A stretch of DNA of 43,489 nt, taken from contig NZ_FUKI01000093.1 of assembly GCF_900163755.1 (NCBI RefSeq), forward strand, positions 1 to 43,489. The letters run 5' to 3'. This document shows, in pieces, positions 27,272 through 37,051 of the stretch; within the stretch, counting starts at the first letter, position 1; every line of letters starts with the position of its first letter. The notes under the pieces were generated by a model, which saw nothing but the letters and a program-made list of their open reading frames with translations, had not been told where the DNA came from and ran no database searches. The position numbers and the translations under genes are program-made. This DNA is from Crenothrix polyspora. Its GTDB lineage: Bacteria > Pseudomonadota > Gammaproteobacteria > Methylococcales > Methylomonadaceae.

Positions 27272-27405
27272 TGTCGTGGTTACCTGAGAGTCATTATTAG
27301 TAAGGGCGGTGAGAATAACTTTAAAACCTAAAACCCAAGCTTATTGTACATGGGTTTTTCTGTAAGCTTGTGTTTATATTGCACACTGTACTGGGGTTTT
27401 GCGCT

Positions 27406-27693
27406 ATGAATTGGTCGGTTTATATTATTTTGTGCAGTGATGATTCTTTGTATACTGGCATTACTACGGATATTGTTCGTCGCTACACACAGCATACTAC
27501 ACAGCGTGGTGCTAAGTATTTTCGAGGTAGATTACCCAAACAACTGGTTTATATTGAAACGTGTCATAGTCGTAGCGCTGCCAGTCAGCGTGAGTGTGCT
27601 ATTAAAAAGCTCAGTCGGCTGCAAAAATTGCAGCTGATTGCATCACGAAAGCTTACAGTAGTGTCCGCGTTTAAGGTTGAACAGGTTTTGTAG
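27406..27693 (+). CDS. GIY-YIG domain protein (YhbQ-like)
   Basis: A 95-residue protein consisting of a single GIY-YIG nuclease fold of the UPF0213 / YhbQ type. The signature reads VYIILCSDDSLYTGITTDIV (VYI...YTG), followed by RRYTQHTTQRGAKYFRGRLP and the conserved arginine and glutamate (SQRECAIKKLSR). Members are small DNA-acting nucleases or DNA-damage proteins of uncertain role. The ATG at 27406 is preferred to a GTG at 27370 that would add 12 residues unlike the family. The divergent PepSY-like gene lies 134 bases upstream. Confidence 0.88.
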   Translation: MNWSVYIILCSDDSLYTGITTDIVRRYTQHTTQRGAKYFRGRLPKQLVYIETCHSRSAASQRECAIKKLSRLQKLQLIASRKLTVVSAFKVEQVL

Positions 27694-27793
27694 GCTGGAG
27701 TACATTGCCATTAAGTGGATAGCCAAAACTTGAAAATAATAGATAATAGCCAGCTGGCGCATGTATTATTTATATTGAGGGCAGGTTAGGGAC

Positions 27794-28537
27794 ATGAAAA
27801 GAAAAATGTTGCAGATTTACTCTATTTTTGTATTGGTCTGTGCTATGTTGTTGAATAGTGAGGCAATGGCTGAAAATACTAGTACACCAAATTGGAAGTC
27901 AACAGGATTTTAATTTAGCTTTATGCTGTACACAATCAGCATTTCATTCATGATTTGAAGATTTTTATTATCCTGTTTTTATACGATTTGATGTACTAGT
28001 GATTATCAGCCGGCAATCGCCATATTTGCAGGAGGTTGCTTTTGGTGTATGGAGCCGCCTTTTGATGCTGTACCTGGCGTTATTAATACAGTGTCGGGTT
28101 ACACCGGTGGGCGTACCGAAAATCCCTTGTATAAAGACGTTTCTAACGGTAAAACAGGCCATTTAGAAGCGCTGCAAGTAACCTATGATGCCAGTAAAGT
28201 CAGTTACGAAAAGCTTTTGGATGTGTTTTGGCATAACATAGACCCGCTTAATGATAATGGGCAATTTTGTGACCAAGGTGAGCAATACAAGAGTGTTATT
28301 TTTTATCAAGATGAGGCACAAAAACAACTTGCTGAGCAGTCAAAGCGTTCGATAGCTAATTATTTTGGAAAATTATTTGAACAACAGGTAGCGACATCAA
28401 TTCGGCCTGCGCAAAAGTTTTTCCCTGCCGAGCAATATCATCAAGACTATTATTTGAATAACCCTAAAACCTATCACTTTTATCGATTTACCTGTGGGCG
28501 TGATCGTCGCCTTAAGCAATTGTGGGATAAAGATTAG
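27794..28537 (+). pseudogene. msrA: msrA, peptide methionine sulfoxide reductase, interrupted by a 117-base insertion
   Basis: MsrA reduces methionine-S-sulfoxide in proteins. The segment 28001-28537 encodes a nearly complete MsrA domain: AIFAGGCFWCMEPPFDAVPG with the catalytic Cys of GCFWC, SGYTGG and a QYKSVIFY stretch. Yet there is no ATG, GTG or TTG in frame between the stop at 27989-27991 and the Met at 28049, which lies past the catalytic cysteine. A 39-codon frame at 27794-27913, with AGGG before its ATG, encodes a signal peptide (MKRKMLQIYSIFVLVCAMLL, then NSEAMA) in the same phase. Deleting 117 bases between the two ACTAGT sites (27878-27883 and 27995-28000) joins them into one frame of 208 residues, an exported MsrA. 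The insert carries three in-frame stops, so the present allele should not make active enzyme unless it uses a non-standard start or readthrough. Confidence 0.85.
27878..28000. repeat. MITE-like insertion inside msrA, flanked by ACTAGT
   Basis: The element has terminal inverted repeats: ACTAGTACACCAAATTGG at the left, and on the other strand from the right end ACTAGTACATCAAATCG; both continue to an ACAGGAT block about 30 bases in. ACTAGT occurs at both edges and once in the restored reading frame, consistent with a 6-base target duplication, or with a shorter TA or CTAG target inside it. The 117-base net insertion keeps the reading phase but brings stops at 27911, 27953 and 27989. It shares the outer ACTAGTAC with the family 4 elements but not the rest. 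Confidence 0.8.
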
Positions 28538-28556
28538 GGTTGCCGACTTACAGCTT

Positions 28557-28677
28557 GGACAAAATGTAGGTTGGGTTGAATGTTTTTTCAACCCAATATG
28601 ATTAGGTGGCTGTACATATTGGACTGCCAAACAGTTGGTAGTCTAATCTACTTGAGCGCTATTGTTTTTTGTGTTGT
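28557..28677. repeat. MITE-like palindromic repeat, family 1 copy B
   Basis: A diverged copy of 46-168: it begins GGACAAAATGTAGGTTGGGT and retains CTGCCAAACAG, a degraded CTAATCTACTTGA and the TATTGTTTTTT tail. The right terminus is decayed compared with copy A. It occupies most of the gap between msrA and the cmoB 3' end. Confidence 0.7.
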
Positions 28678-28719
28678 CTTAAATGAATAGTTGTTTCACG
28701 TAGTATGGCACAGCGTATT

Positions 28720-29676
28720 TTATACCGCTGTTGCAATAAAAATAGCCCGCTTAGGCGCAGGCAAACCTTCGCACGTCAGTTGTAAATTGTTCGGATCAAG
28801 AAAATCTTGCAGCGAATGAAAACGCATCCACTCGGTACTGCGCTGTTCTTCAACCGTGGTTGATGTGACATCCACCAAGCGGATATTTTTAAAGCCGCAG
28901 CGTTTTAGCCAGCTTTCCAGTGTTGCGCAACTGGGCAAAAACCACACGTTACGCATTTTGGCATAGCGGTCTTCTGGTAATAATACCTCGCCCAGTTTGC
29001 CGTCTATTACCAAGGTTTCCAGTACCAGTTCGCCACCGGATTGCAAGGTGTCTTTCAATTCCAATAAGTGATCAATAGGTGAGCGCCGATGGTACAGCAC
29101 ACCCATGGAAAATACCGTATCAAAGGCTTTTAAACCCGCAGGAATATGTTCTATACCCAGTGGTAAAACATGAACAGGGGCATCCCCATACAATTTTTTA
29201 ATCGCTAAAAATTGCATTACGTTCAGCAGCATTGGATCAACACCAATAACCGCTTTTGCCCCAGCACCCAACATACGCCAGCAGTGATACCCATTGCCGC
29301 AGCCTATATCCAACACCGTGCGCTGGCTGAGCGGTGTAATATGATCTTTAACCCGCAACCATTTCCAATCCGAGCGCCATTCGGTATCAATGTGAATATC
29401 GTATACCGTGTACGGGCCTTTGCGCCATGGGTGTAAGTTGCTAAGATTTTTGTGCAGTTGTAAGTGTTGTAGCGTACTTAATTCGGCTGCTGTGCCTATA
29501 CAGATTGCAGCACTATCCAGTTGTGTGTGTGTGCTGACAAGCGTAGGTAATGCGGCCATGCAATTGAACCAAGTGGCCAAATCGCCGTGTTTGCTGTTAT
29601 CAAATGCCTGTTCGAGTTGTTCTGGTAGCACCGCCAGCCAAGCGTCTGCTTTTATCTTCGACAGTGTGTCGTACAC
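28720..29676 (-). CDS. cmoB: CmoB, tRNA U34 carboxymethyltransferase
   Basis: Transfers a carboxymethyl group from carboxy-SAM to 5-hydroxyuridine at tRNA position 34, giving cmo5U and wider wobble reading. The 318 residues resemble the E. coli protein (323): NLHPWRKGPYTVYDIHIDTE, then WRSDWKW, the SAM-fold motif VLDIGCGNGYHCWRMLGAGA, DTVFSMGVLYHRRSPIDHL and the C-terminal FLDPNNLQLT followed by EGLPAPKRAIFIA. The start is a GTG; compared with E. coli the N-terminus may be several residues short, and no upstream ATG is in frame. The partner cmoA, which makes carboxy-SAM, is not in the window. Confidence 0.95.
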   Translation of the reverse strand: MYDTLSKIKADAWLAVLPEQLEQAFDNSKHGDLATWFNCMAALPTLVSTHTQLDSAAICIGTAAELSTLQHLQLHKNLSNLHPWRKGPYTVYDIHIDTEWRSDWKWLRVKDHITPLSQRTVLDIGCGNGYHCWRMLGAGAKAVIGVDPMLLNVMQFLAIKKLYGDAPVHVLPLGIEHIPAGLKAFDTVFSMGVLYHRRSPIDHLLELKDTLQSGGELVLETLVIDGKLGEVLLPEDRYAKMRNVWFLPSCATLESWLKRCGFKNIRLVDVTSTTVEEQRSTEWMRFHSLQDFLDPNNLQLTCEGLPAPKRAIFIATAV

Positions 29677-29759
29677 TGTCGAATATTGTGCTTTTAATGT
29701 AGGTAACAGAGCAAACGCCTTTGGTAGGATGATAAGGTGGGACAGGAGTAGATTACCTG

Positions 29760-30389
29760 TTATTTACTGGCCAATGCGTCTGAATTACGTTTAACCAAGC
29801 CTTCAATTACCGCATTCAAAGAGCCTTTAGACTGTACTTCGCTAGCGAAAGTGGTACGGTAGTTAGTGACCAGGCTGACACCTTCAATCATAATGTCGTA
29901 AGCTTTCCATACGCCATTGCTCAACACCATACGGTAATTAACACCGATAGGTTGAATGCCAGGCTGAATCACTTCGGTTTTAACAATGGTTTTGGTTGCG
30001 CCGGCTTCCAGTTCTAATGGTAAAAAGCGTACTGTCCAGTCTTTAAACTCTACAAAAGCTCTGGAATAGGTTCTGACCAACAACGTTTGAAACTCGTGTT
30101 TAAAGCGTGTTTGCTCATCTGAGGTGGCACTTTTCCAGAGCTTGCCCAGTACCAATGAAGAAATTAAATCAAAATCCGTGTGTGGGTAAATGGTTTCATT
30201 GACAAATTCGGTTATTTTGGCAAAATCTTTGGTGAAAGACTTATCTTGTAGCTTTTGTTGCAATGTTGTTGATGCATTTTCTATCGCCACTTGCGGTGCA
30301 GCTAATTCTGCTGCGCTAACGGGTGCAAGTGGTAAAATCCCCAGCAACATAACCAGCAAGCCGAGTCGTGTAAAACGTTTAACCTTCAT
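29760..30389 (-). CDS. mlaC: MlaC, periplasmic phospholipid carrier
   Basis: Periplasmic shuttle that carries phospholipid between the outer-membrane MlaA-porin complex and inner-membrane MlaFEDB. From the ATG at 30389 it has 209 residues with a signal peptide (about 1-27, ending PVSA). The body has the family pattern FAKITEFVNETIYPHTDFDL, then KHEFQTLLVRTYSRAFVEF, NYRMVLSNGVWKAYDIMIEG and VSLVTNYRTTFASEV. AGAGG precedes the start; an upstream in-frame extension to 30518 would lose the signal peptide. It is separated from mlaFEDB by about 24 kb and transcribed on its own, divergent from hemB. Confidence 0.93.
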   Translation of the reverse strand: MKVKRFTRLGLLVMLLGILPLAPVSAAELAAPQVAIENASTTLQQKLQDKSFTKDFAKITEFVNETIYPHTDFDLISSLVLGKLWKSATSDEQTRFKHEFQTLLVRTYSRAFVEFKDWTVRFLPLELEAGATKTIVKTEVIQPGIQPIGVNYRMVLSNGVWKAYDIMIEGVSLVTNYRTTFASEVQSKGSLNAVIEGLVKRNSDALASK

Positions 30390-30444
30390 AAAAACCTCTG
30401 AGTAATCTGACAAATTTTGAAATAGCGTAACCTTTATTCCCTGA

Positions 30445-32354
<1,910 letters not shown>

Positions 32355-32605
32355 GCTATGCGTCAAACTTGTTGTCGTGTAAAGTTGAATTCATCATACT
32401 TGTTATGCTGTTTTTTGCCCGTTGTGGAATGGTATTTCATCTGAAATTGAGTGCTAAAAAACGTCGGAAAGTGTTACGTAAATACCGGCACTAAGTTTTA
32501 AAGCGTGGTTCATTTTATCTAAAATCGGTCTGTTGAAAAGTGTTGATTGCGCCTCTTGGCAAGTAATGTTATGTTATAAAACCTTACTTTGTCGTGGGAG
32601 TTACC

Positions 32606-33916
32606 ATGTCGCATCCTTTGTTTACTAACCCGCCGCAAGGGGGGGTCATCACTCTGCACAATGGTAAATTGAATGTGCCAGACAATCCTATTATTCCGTT
32701 TATAGAAGGCGATGGCACAGGTCCTGATATTTGGCGTGCCACGGTACGCGTTTTAGATGCGGCAATCGCCTGTGCTTATAAGGGGCAACGAAAAATTCAT
32801 TGGTTAGAAGTCTATGCTGGTGAAAAAGCCTTTAATCTATTTGGCAACTGGCTACCCGATGAAACCATCGACCTGTGCAGGGAATACAAAGTTTCTATTA
32901 AAGGTCCATTAACAACGCCCATTGGTGGCGGTATCCGTTCGTTAAATGTGGCTTTACGGCAATTACTGGATATGTACGTGTGTCTGCGTCCTGTGCGTTG
33001 GTTTAAAGGCGTGCCTTCTCCGGTTAAAAATCCTGGCGCTGTTGATATGGTTATTTTTCGGGAAAATACCGAGGATATTTATGCCGGTGTCGAATTTGCC
33101 GCTGGCAGCGAGGACGTTAAGCTGTTTTTAACATTGTTAAAAGAGAATTTCCCCGCTCAATTTGACAAAATTCGTTTTCCTGAAACATCGGGTATTGGTA
33201 TTAAGCCGGTTTCCAAAGATGGCACAGAGCGCTTGGTACGCGCGGCTATTGATTACGCTATTACTCATAAACGTAAAAGCGTCACTATTGTCCATAAGGG
33301 CAATATTATGAAATTTACCGAAGGTGCGTTTAGGTTGTGGGCTTACGCACTTGCCGAGCGTGAATACCCTGAGCAAACTTACACCTGGGAACAATGGGAA
33401 AAAACCAAGGCGCAATTAGGAGAAGCGGCGGCTAATAAGCAACAAGCTGACGCATTAACCAGTGGCAAAATATTAATAAAGGATGCTATTGCTGATATTA
33501 CGTTGCAACAAATATTAACCCGTCCTGAAGATTTTGATGTGATTGCAACTTTAAATTTAAATGGCGATTATTTATCAGATGCACTGGCGGCACAAGTTGG
33601 TGGCATTGGTATTGCGCCAGGCGGTAATATTAATTATCTAACCGGTACGGCTATATTTGAGGCCACTCATGGCACAGCGCCCAAGTACGCCAATCTGGAT
33701 AAAGTCAATCCAGGTTCGTTGATTTTATCGGGTGAAATGCTGTTGCGTTATTTAGGTTGGCAAGAAGCAGCCGATAAGTTGATTGATGCAATGGATGCTG
33801 CCATTGCCAGTAAGCAGGTTACTTATGATTTTGCGCGATTGACGGATAATGCAACAGAGGTCTCATGCAGCCAATTTGCAGACAAAATTATTGAGTGTTT
33901 GCAGAACCCAGCCTAA
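32606..33916 (+). CDS. icd: Icd, NADP-dependent isocitrate dehydrogenase
   Basis: TCA-cycle enzyme that decarboxylates isocitrate to 2-oxoglutarate with NADP. It has 436 residues from the ATG at 32606, with GGGAG six bases upstream (32596-32600); an in-frame GTG at 32594 is less likely. The sequence contains [20 protein letters not shown], the substrate loop [13 protein letters not shown] with S112, which aligns with the serine phosphorylated by AceK in E. coli, [28 protein letters not shown] and [11 protein letters not shown]. No aceK lies nearby. The 250 bases upstream hold no gene; possible promoter hexamers are unclear. Confidence 0.97.
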   Translation: MSHPLFTNPPQGGVITLHNGKLNVPDNPIIPFIEGDGTGPDIWRATVRVLDAAIACAYKGQRKIHWLEVYAGEKAFNLFGNWLPDETIDLCREYKVSIKGPLTTPIGGGIRSLNVALRQLLDMYVCLRPVRWFKGVPSPVKNPGAVDMVIFRENTEDIYAGVEFAAGSEDVKLFLTLLKENFPAQFDKIRFPETSGIGIKPVSKDGTERLVRAAIDYAITHKRKSVTIVHKGNIMKFTEGAFRLWAYALAEREYPEQTYTWEQWEKTKAQLGEAAANKQQADALTSGKILIKDAIADITLQQILTRPEDFDVIATLNLNGDYLSDALAAQVGGIGIAPGGNINYLTGTAIFEATHGTAPKYANLDKVNPGSLILSGEMLLRYLGWQEAADKLIDAMDAAIASKQVTYDFARLTDNATEVSCSQFADKIIECLQNPA

Positions 33917-33930
33917 TAATACAAAACCAG

Positions 33931-33968
33931 ATACGACGACCTGAGCTTTCTGTTCAGTATCGTCGTAT
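33931..33968. terminator. Possible terminator after icd
   Basis: ATACGACGA (33931-33939) and TCGTCGTAT (33960-33968) are exact complements, with an inner CTGA / TCAG pair extending the stem. A run of seven T follows 13 bases later, rather than directly. It lies between the convergent icd and the minus-strand gene ending at 33990, so it may serve both. Confidence 0.55.
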
Positions 33969-33989
33969 GCGAAAAACTGATTTTTTTAA

Positions 33990-34475
33990 CTACTGGTTTT
34001 GCGTTATTAAAGGCCCCAGCTGGTCACTGTGTTTAAAGCCGGTCTCTGCGGTTGCACTTTTTACTGTGGTATTACAAAAGGTTTGAATTTCATAGCTGGT
34101 TATGCCTATGCCACGCTTATCCACCGTAATTGTATAAACACCCTCACCGCCTTTAATGCTCGCATAAGGTCCAAAGATAGCATCGCCATTTTTGGTGTCT
34201 GTTGTTTTGGCGGTATTGGCTGCTTTTTTAATTTGCATACTCACTAAAGCACCTTTAATGCCTCGTATACGTGCAACAAATGCAGTGGTTGGTGCTGAGC
34301 CTGCCGTGATTTTTTTCGAACATGTCGATTTGTATACATCTACGGCGGTTGCTTTTTTACCTAATACGCCGGTGGTTTTTTGCGCTAGGGCAGTGCCAGT
34401 ATAACTAAGAGTACTGATTAATGTGCTTAATAAAATGGCTGGGAGTGCAGTATTTTGCAAATATAATTTTTTCAT
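33990..34475 (-). CDS. Secreted protein of unknown function (161 aa)
   Basis: I do not recognise this family. A signal peptide spans about residues 1-32 (ending TALAQ). The mature part is basic and rich in Thr, Lys and Ala, with two cysteines (in KSTCSKK and QTFCNTT) that could form one disulphide. Alternating strands such as GVYTITVDKRGIGITSYEIQ suggest an all-beta fold. No membrane segment or sorting tail is present. It is transcribed alone, convergent with icd. The 296 bases upstream of its start (34476-34771) are AT-rich with no other feature. Confidence 0.7.
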   Translation of the reverse strand: MKKLYLQNTALPAILLSTLISTLSYTGTALAQKTTGVLGKKATAVDVYKSTCSKKITAGSAPTTAFVARIRGIKGALVSMQIKKAANTAKTTDTKNGDAIFGPYASIKGGEGVYTITVDKRGIGITSYEIQTFCNTTVKSATAETGFKHSDQLGPLITQNQ

Positions 34476-34771
34476 GATGAGCCTTCAAGATATTGTTAGA
34501 TTAACGATAAAATAAAAATCAACGATAAAGTGTTGCATTATTAAGCGAGCTTAATTATTTGTCGGTGAGCATTTTAAAGTCACTCAAATAATTGGGTGTC
34601 GTATCAAATCTGCAACATATTTAGAACGAATAACAACGTCATACCAAGTTAGTATGCAAAGATGCTATCAAATTTAATTGACTGCATACAAATATTGAAA
34701 ATAATTCAGCTGATTATTTTTTGAATTGTGCTGTAGATGATATCGTTAATAATTATTAAACCGGTGTGGTT

Positions 34772-35155
34772 TTATTTAACCACGCGCAAAGCAGGTCTGG
34801 TTGGTGGCGTATCGGGTGGCAAATCATCAGAATCATTGTCATCAACCCCCTCGGCATCAAAGACCATGCCTTTACCACTTTCTTTTGCATAAATAGCTAA
34901 AATTGCTTTCATCGGGGCAAGAATATACATAGACTTACCACTGAATCTGGCGTTAAATTCAATTTCTTCGTTGCCCAAAGAAAGCGCATCTACCGCAGCC
35001 GGTTTAATATTTAAAACAATTTTGCCATCGTCAATAAACTGCATCGGTAAGATGGCTTTCTTATGGGTTGCATCCACCAAAAGATGTGGTGTGCAGTCGT
35101 TATCAATAATCCATTCGTAAATAGAGCGGATTAAATAGGGCTTTAAAGGTGTCAT
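34772..35155 (-). CDS. sspB: SspB, ClpXP adaptor
   Basis: Adaptor that tethers ssrA-tagged proteins to the ClpXP protease. The 127 residues have the SspB fold (about 1-95; KPYLIRSIYEWIIDNDCTPH, PMQFIDDGKIVLNI, FNARFSGKSMYILAPM), then an acidic flexible linker (DDNDSDDLPPD) and the ClpX-binding tail ALRVVK at the very C-terminus, as in E. coli. It follows sspA by seven bases, the conserved sspA-sspB pair. Confidence 0.97.
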   Translation of the reverse strand: MTPLKPYLIRSIYEWIIDNDCTPHLLVDATHKKAILPMQFIDDGKIVLNIKPAAVDALSLGNEEIEFNARFSGKSMYILAPMKAILAIYAKESGKGMVFDAEGVDDNDSDDLPPDTPPTRPALRVVK

Positions 35156-35162
35156 ATCAGAC

Positions 35163-35798
35163 TCACTTCGAAGTGGGGCTCATTTCTTTTTCAGCTTCAC
35201 TTAAGCTGCGTTTAAAAGCAGGTCTGCTGAAAATACGTTGTGCATAGTTATTAATCACTTCATTCGGCGTAGAGATATCAATGCCAATACTGGGTAAGCG
35301 CCATAATAAGGGTGCAATTGCACAGTCTATTAAAGAGAATTCATCACTCATAAAAAAAGGCTTAGCAGCAAAAATGGGCGCTGACGAAAGTATGCTTTCT
35401 CGTAACATTTTTTTAGCTTTAGCGGATTTTTTTTCACCAGAAGAAATGATTTCATCCAGCAATTGATACCAGTCCTGATCGATGCGTTTTATTAACATAC
35501 GTGCAGTAGCGCGAGACACTGGATCCATTTGATGCAATGGCGGATGCGGAAAACGTTCATCAAGGTATTCCATAATGATACGCGAATCATAAAGCACCAA
35601 GTCCCGTTCAATTAAAGTCGGAGATGCCCCTGTTGGATTCAATTCAAGCAAGTCTGCCGGTGGTTCATTTGGGTCATAATATTCTATATCTGAAACAATC
35701 GCTTTTTCATGTAAAACGAAGCGAGCCGCGTGACTCATCGCACAGGTAGGCGAGGAAAAAAGTGTCATCACAGATTTACGGGTAATAATATTTGCCAC
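35163..35798 (-). CDS. sspA: SspA, stringent starvation protein A
   Basis: RNA-polymerase-associated protein with a glutathione transferase fold that acts in the starvation and acid-stress response. From a GTG at 35798 it has 211 residues and begins MANIITRKSVMTLFSSPTCA, which aligns well with the E. coli start; an in-frame TTG at 35807 would add three residues. GAGG precedes the GTG. NPTGASPTLIERDLVLYDSR and IIMEYLDERFPHPPL are near-identical to SspA proteins. Downstream of petABC and upstream of sspB, as in many gammaproteobacteria. Confidence 0.96.
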   Translation of the reverse strand: MANIITRKSVMTLFSSPTCAMSHAARFVLHEKAIVSDIEYYDPNEPPADLLELNPTGASPTLIERDLVLYDSRIIMEYLDERFPHPPLHQMDPVSRATARMLIKRIDQDWYQLLDEIISSGEKKSAKAKKMLRESILSSAPIFAAKPFFMSDEFSLIDCAIAPLLWRLPSIGIDISTPNEVINNYAQRIFSRPAFKRSLSEAEKEMSPTSK

Positions 35799-35839
35799 AA
35801 ATAACAACCTCTTTAGACATGTAGGCAGTAAAAATGACG

Positions 35840-35848
35840 ATTATAGCA
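35840..35848 (-). promoter_or_regulatory. Extended -10 promoter for sspA-sspB
   Basis: On the minus strand the sequence reads TGCTATAAT, a perfect -10 with the extended TG motif, about 42 bases before the sspA GTG. No good -35 hexamer is seen at the normal distance, which is common for extended -10 promoters. Confidence 0.5.
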
Positions 35849-35935
35849 TAAAAGGTCAGCTTTTTACGGCGCAACACCCAGAATTGGTAACAGTCGCTGT
35901 GCAAGAAAGCGTCCTTGTTTTTTCAATTCACACTC

Positions 35936-35975
35936 AGTCTATATCTTTTCAATACTTTTTCTTTAGCTCATAGGC
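35936..35975 (-). pseudogene. Decayed duplicate of the petC 3' end
   Basis: These 40 bases match 36330-36369, the last codons of petC, at roughly nine bases in ten. On the minus strand they read Tyr-Glu-Leu-Lys-Lys-Lys-Tyr-stop-Lys-Asp-Ile-Asp-stop, against Tyr-Lys-Leu-Lys-Lys-Glu-Tyr-Trp-Lys-Asp-Ile-Asp-stop in petC. The rest of petC is not duplicated. It lies beyond two mobile-element-like repeats that abut the real stop codon. Confidence 0.7.
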
Positions 35976-36039
35976 TAGTTTCGCGTCAGTAAACCGCCAA
36001 TTAACGCACACCCATGCCAATGTTAAGGAGACGTATTGT

Positions 36040-36066
36040 GGTGGATTGCCTAGCGGCGAATCCACC
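36040..36066. repeat. Short hairpin repeat
   Basis: GGTGGATT (36040-36047) and AATCCACC (36059-36066) are perfect complements around an 11-base GC-rich loop. It stands 16 bases before a family 4 element and looks like another small intergenic repeat. Nothing indicates a gene in 35849-36327 beyond these repeats. Confidence 0.5.
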
Positions 36067-36081
36067 CTATAATTTATCCAC

Positions 36082-36183
36082 GAGTAAGTCAGTCACGTTT
36101 GTTCTGTCGAGTGTTGCAAAAACTTCGTAGGTTTCACGCTGGCTAAAAACATACCGACATATCAAGATTGACCGAGTACTAGT
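36082..36183. repeat. MITE-like repeat, family 4 copy B
   Basis: Left end GAGTAAGTCAGTCACGTTTG and right end GATTGACCGAGTACTAGT are imperfect complements of the family 4 terminus (consensus ACTAGTACTCAGTCAA). The core contains ACTTCGTAGGTTT, a degraded half of the palindrome in copy A. It shares its ACTAGT (36178-36183) with the next element, so one seems to have inserted at the end of the other. Confidence 0.65.
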
Positions 36184-36332
36184 ACTCAGTCAACTTTATT
36201 TTGGCGAGTGTGAATTTTAAAAAACCGTTCGTGGTGAGCTTGTCGAACCATGAACCACAAGTCCTTCGACAAGCTCAGGACGAACGGAGTATTTTATAGT
36301 ACTCGACAAAGTAAAAATGACTAAGTACTAGT
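36178..36332. repeat. MITE-like repeat, family 4 copy C, with REP core
   Basis: Starts ACTAGTACTCAGTCAACTTT and ends with the complementary AATGACTAAGTACTAGT. About 32 terminal bases pair with a few mismatches. The core is a REP palindrome: CCGTTCGTGGTGAGCTTG at 36226-36243 and CTTCGACAAGCTCAGGACGA at 36264-36283. The petC stop codon (TAG, 36330-36328) lies within its right-hand ACTAGT, so the insertion sits exactly at the end of that gene. Confidence 0.8.
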
Positions 36333-37050
36333 CTATATCTTTCCAATACTCTTTCTTTAGTTTATACGCAATTACTGAAAATATGAGTAAGAAAAATAAA
36401 ACGTATTTACCCAAACGATGCCTTTCCATTTGCACGGGTTCGCCCACGTACACCAAGAAATTAACCAAGTCATTAACCATTAGATCAAATTCTTGTTCCG
36501 ATAATTTACCTGGCTCAGCAATGACTAATTTTTCGATTTGTTGCTGTCCATCCACTAAATGAAACACCGGCTTTTGTTGGCCTTGTAGCTGCCAAAACAC
36601 ATTGGGCATACCCACGTCTTTAAACACCGTGTTATTGGTGCCTAAAGGCTTGGTTTTATCAACGTAAAAACCTTTCAGATAGCTGTATAGCCAATCAGCA
36701 CCGCGCGAACGGCCAATCAACGATAAATCAGGCGGTTGTACGCCAAACCATTTTTCCGCGTCATGGCTATTCATTGCAGAATGCAACTGATCGTAAATAG
36801 TCGCACCTTCGATAGCGATGTCTTTTAATACTTTTTTGTCGTCGATTTCAAAATCTAACGCCATTCGTTGATAACGAATGTGTTTAAGCGAATGGCAACC
36901 CAAGCAATTATCCACATAATGCTTAGCACCGCGCTGTAATGATTCTGAATCACTCAAATCAATATCGGCTTCTTGCAGCGCCATATCCTCTGAGGCGTAG
37001 CTACAAAAAGACAGTGTTGCCATTAAAAATAGAGTTATTAACCTTTTCAT
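36328..37050 (-). CDS. petC: PetC, cytochrome c1 of the bc1 complex
   Basis: Heme c subunit of ubiquinol-cytochrome c reductase, passing electrons from the Rieske protein to soluble cytochrome c. From the ATG at 37050 it has 240 residues: signal peptide (about 1-20), heme-binding CLGCH (49-53), axial methionine probably in the conserved GMPNVFWQLQG or a nearby segment, and a C-terminal anchor (about 215-233, YVLFFLLIFSVIAY). The ATG is two bases after the petB stop; an in-frame TTG at 37059 overlaps petB. Its TAG stop lies inside a repeat end, and a decayed copy of its last codons survives at 35936-35975. Confidence 0.96.
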   Translation of the reverse strand: MKRLITLFLMATLSFCSYASEDMALQEADIDLSDSESLQRGAKHYVDNCLGCHSLKHIRYQRMALDFEIDDKKVLKDIAIEGATIYDQLHSAMNSHDAEKWFGVQPPDLSLIGRSRGADWLYSYLKGFYVDKTKPLGTNNTVFKDVGMPNVFWQLQGQQKPVFHLVDGQQQIEKLVIAEPGKLSEQEFDLMVNDLVNFLVYVGEPVQMERHRLGKYVLFFLLIFSVIAYKLKKEYWKDID

Positions 37051-37051
37051 A

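Noticed and set aside
27330-27358. AAAACCCA / TGGGTTTT hairpin considered as a terminator
   Set aside because: It lies between two divergent genes, upstream of both, so there is no transcript for it to end in this window.
28049-28537. msrA starting at the ATG at 28049
   Set aside because: This start would leave out GCFWC with the catalytic cysteine, so it cannot be the original start of a working MsrA.
33895-34247. Short plus-strand frames opposite the secreted 161-residue protein
   Set aside because: They lie antisense to a gene with a clear signal peptide and have no family pattern.
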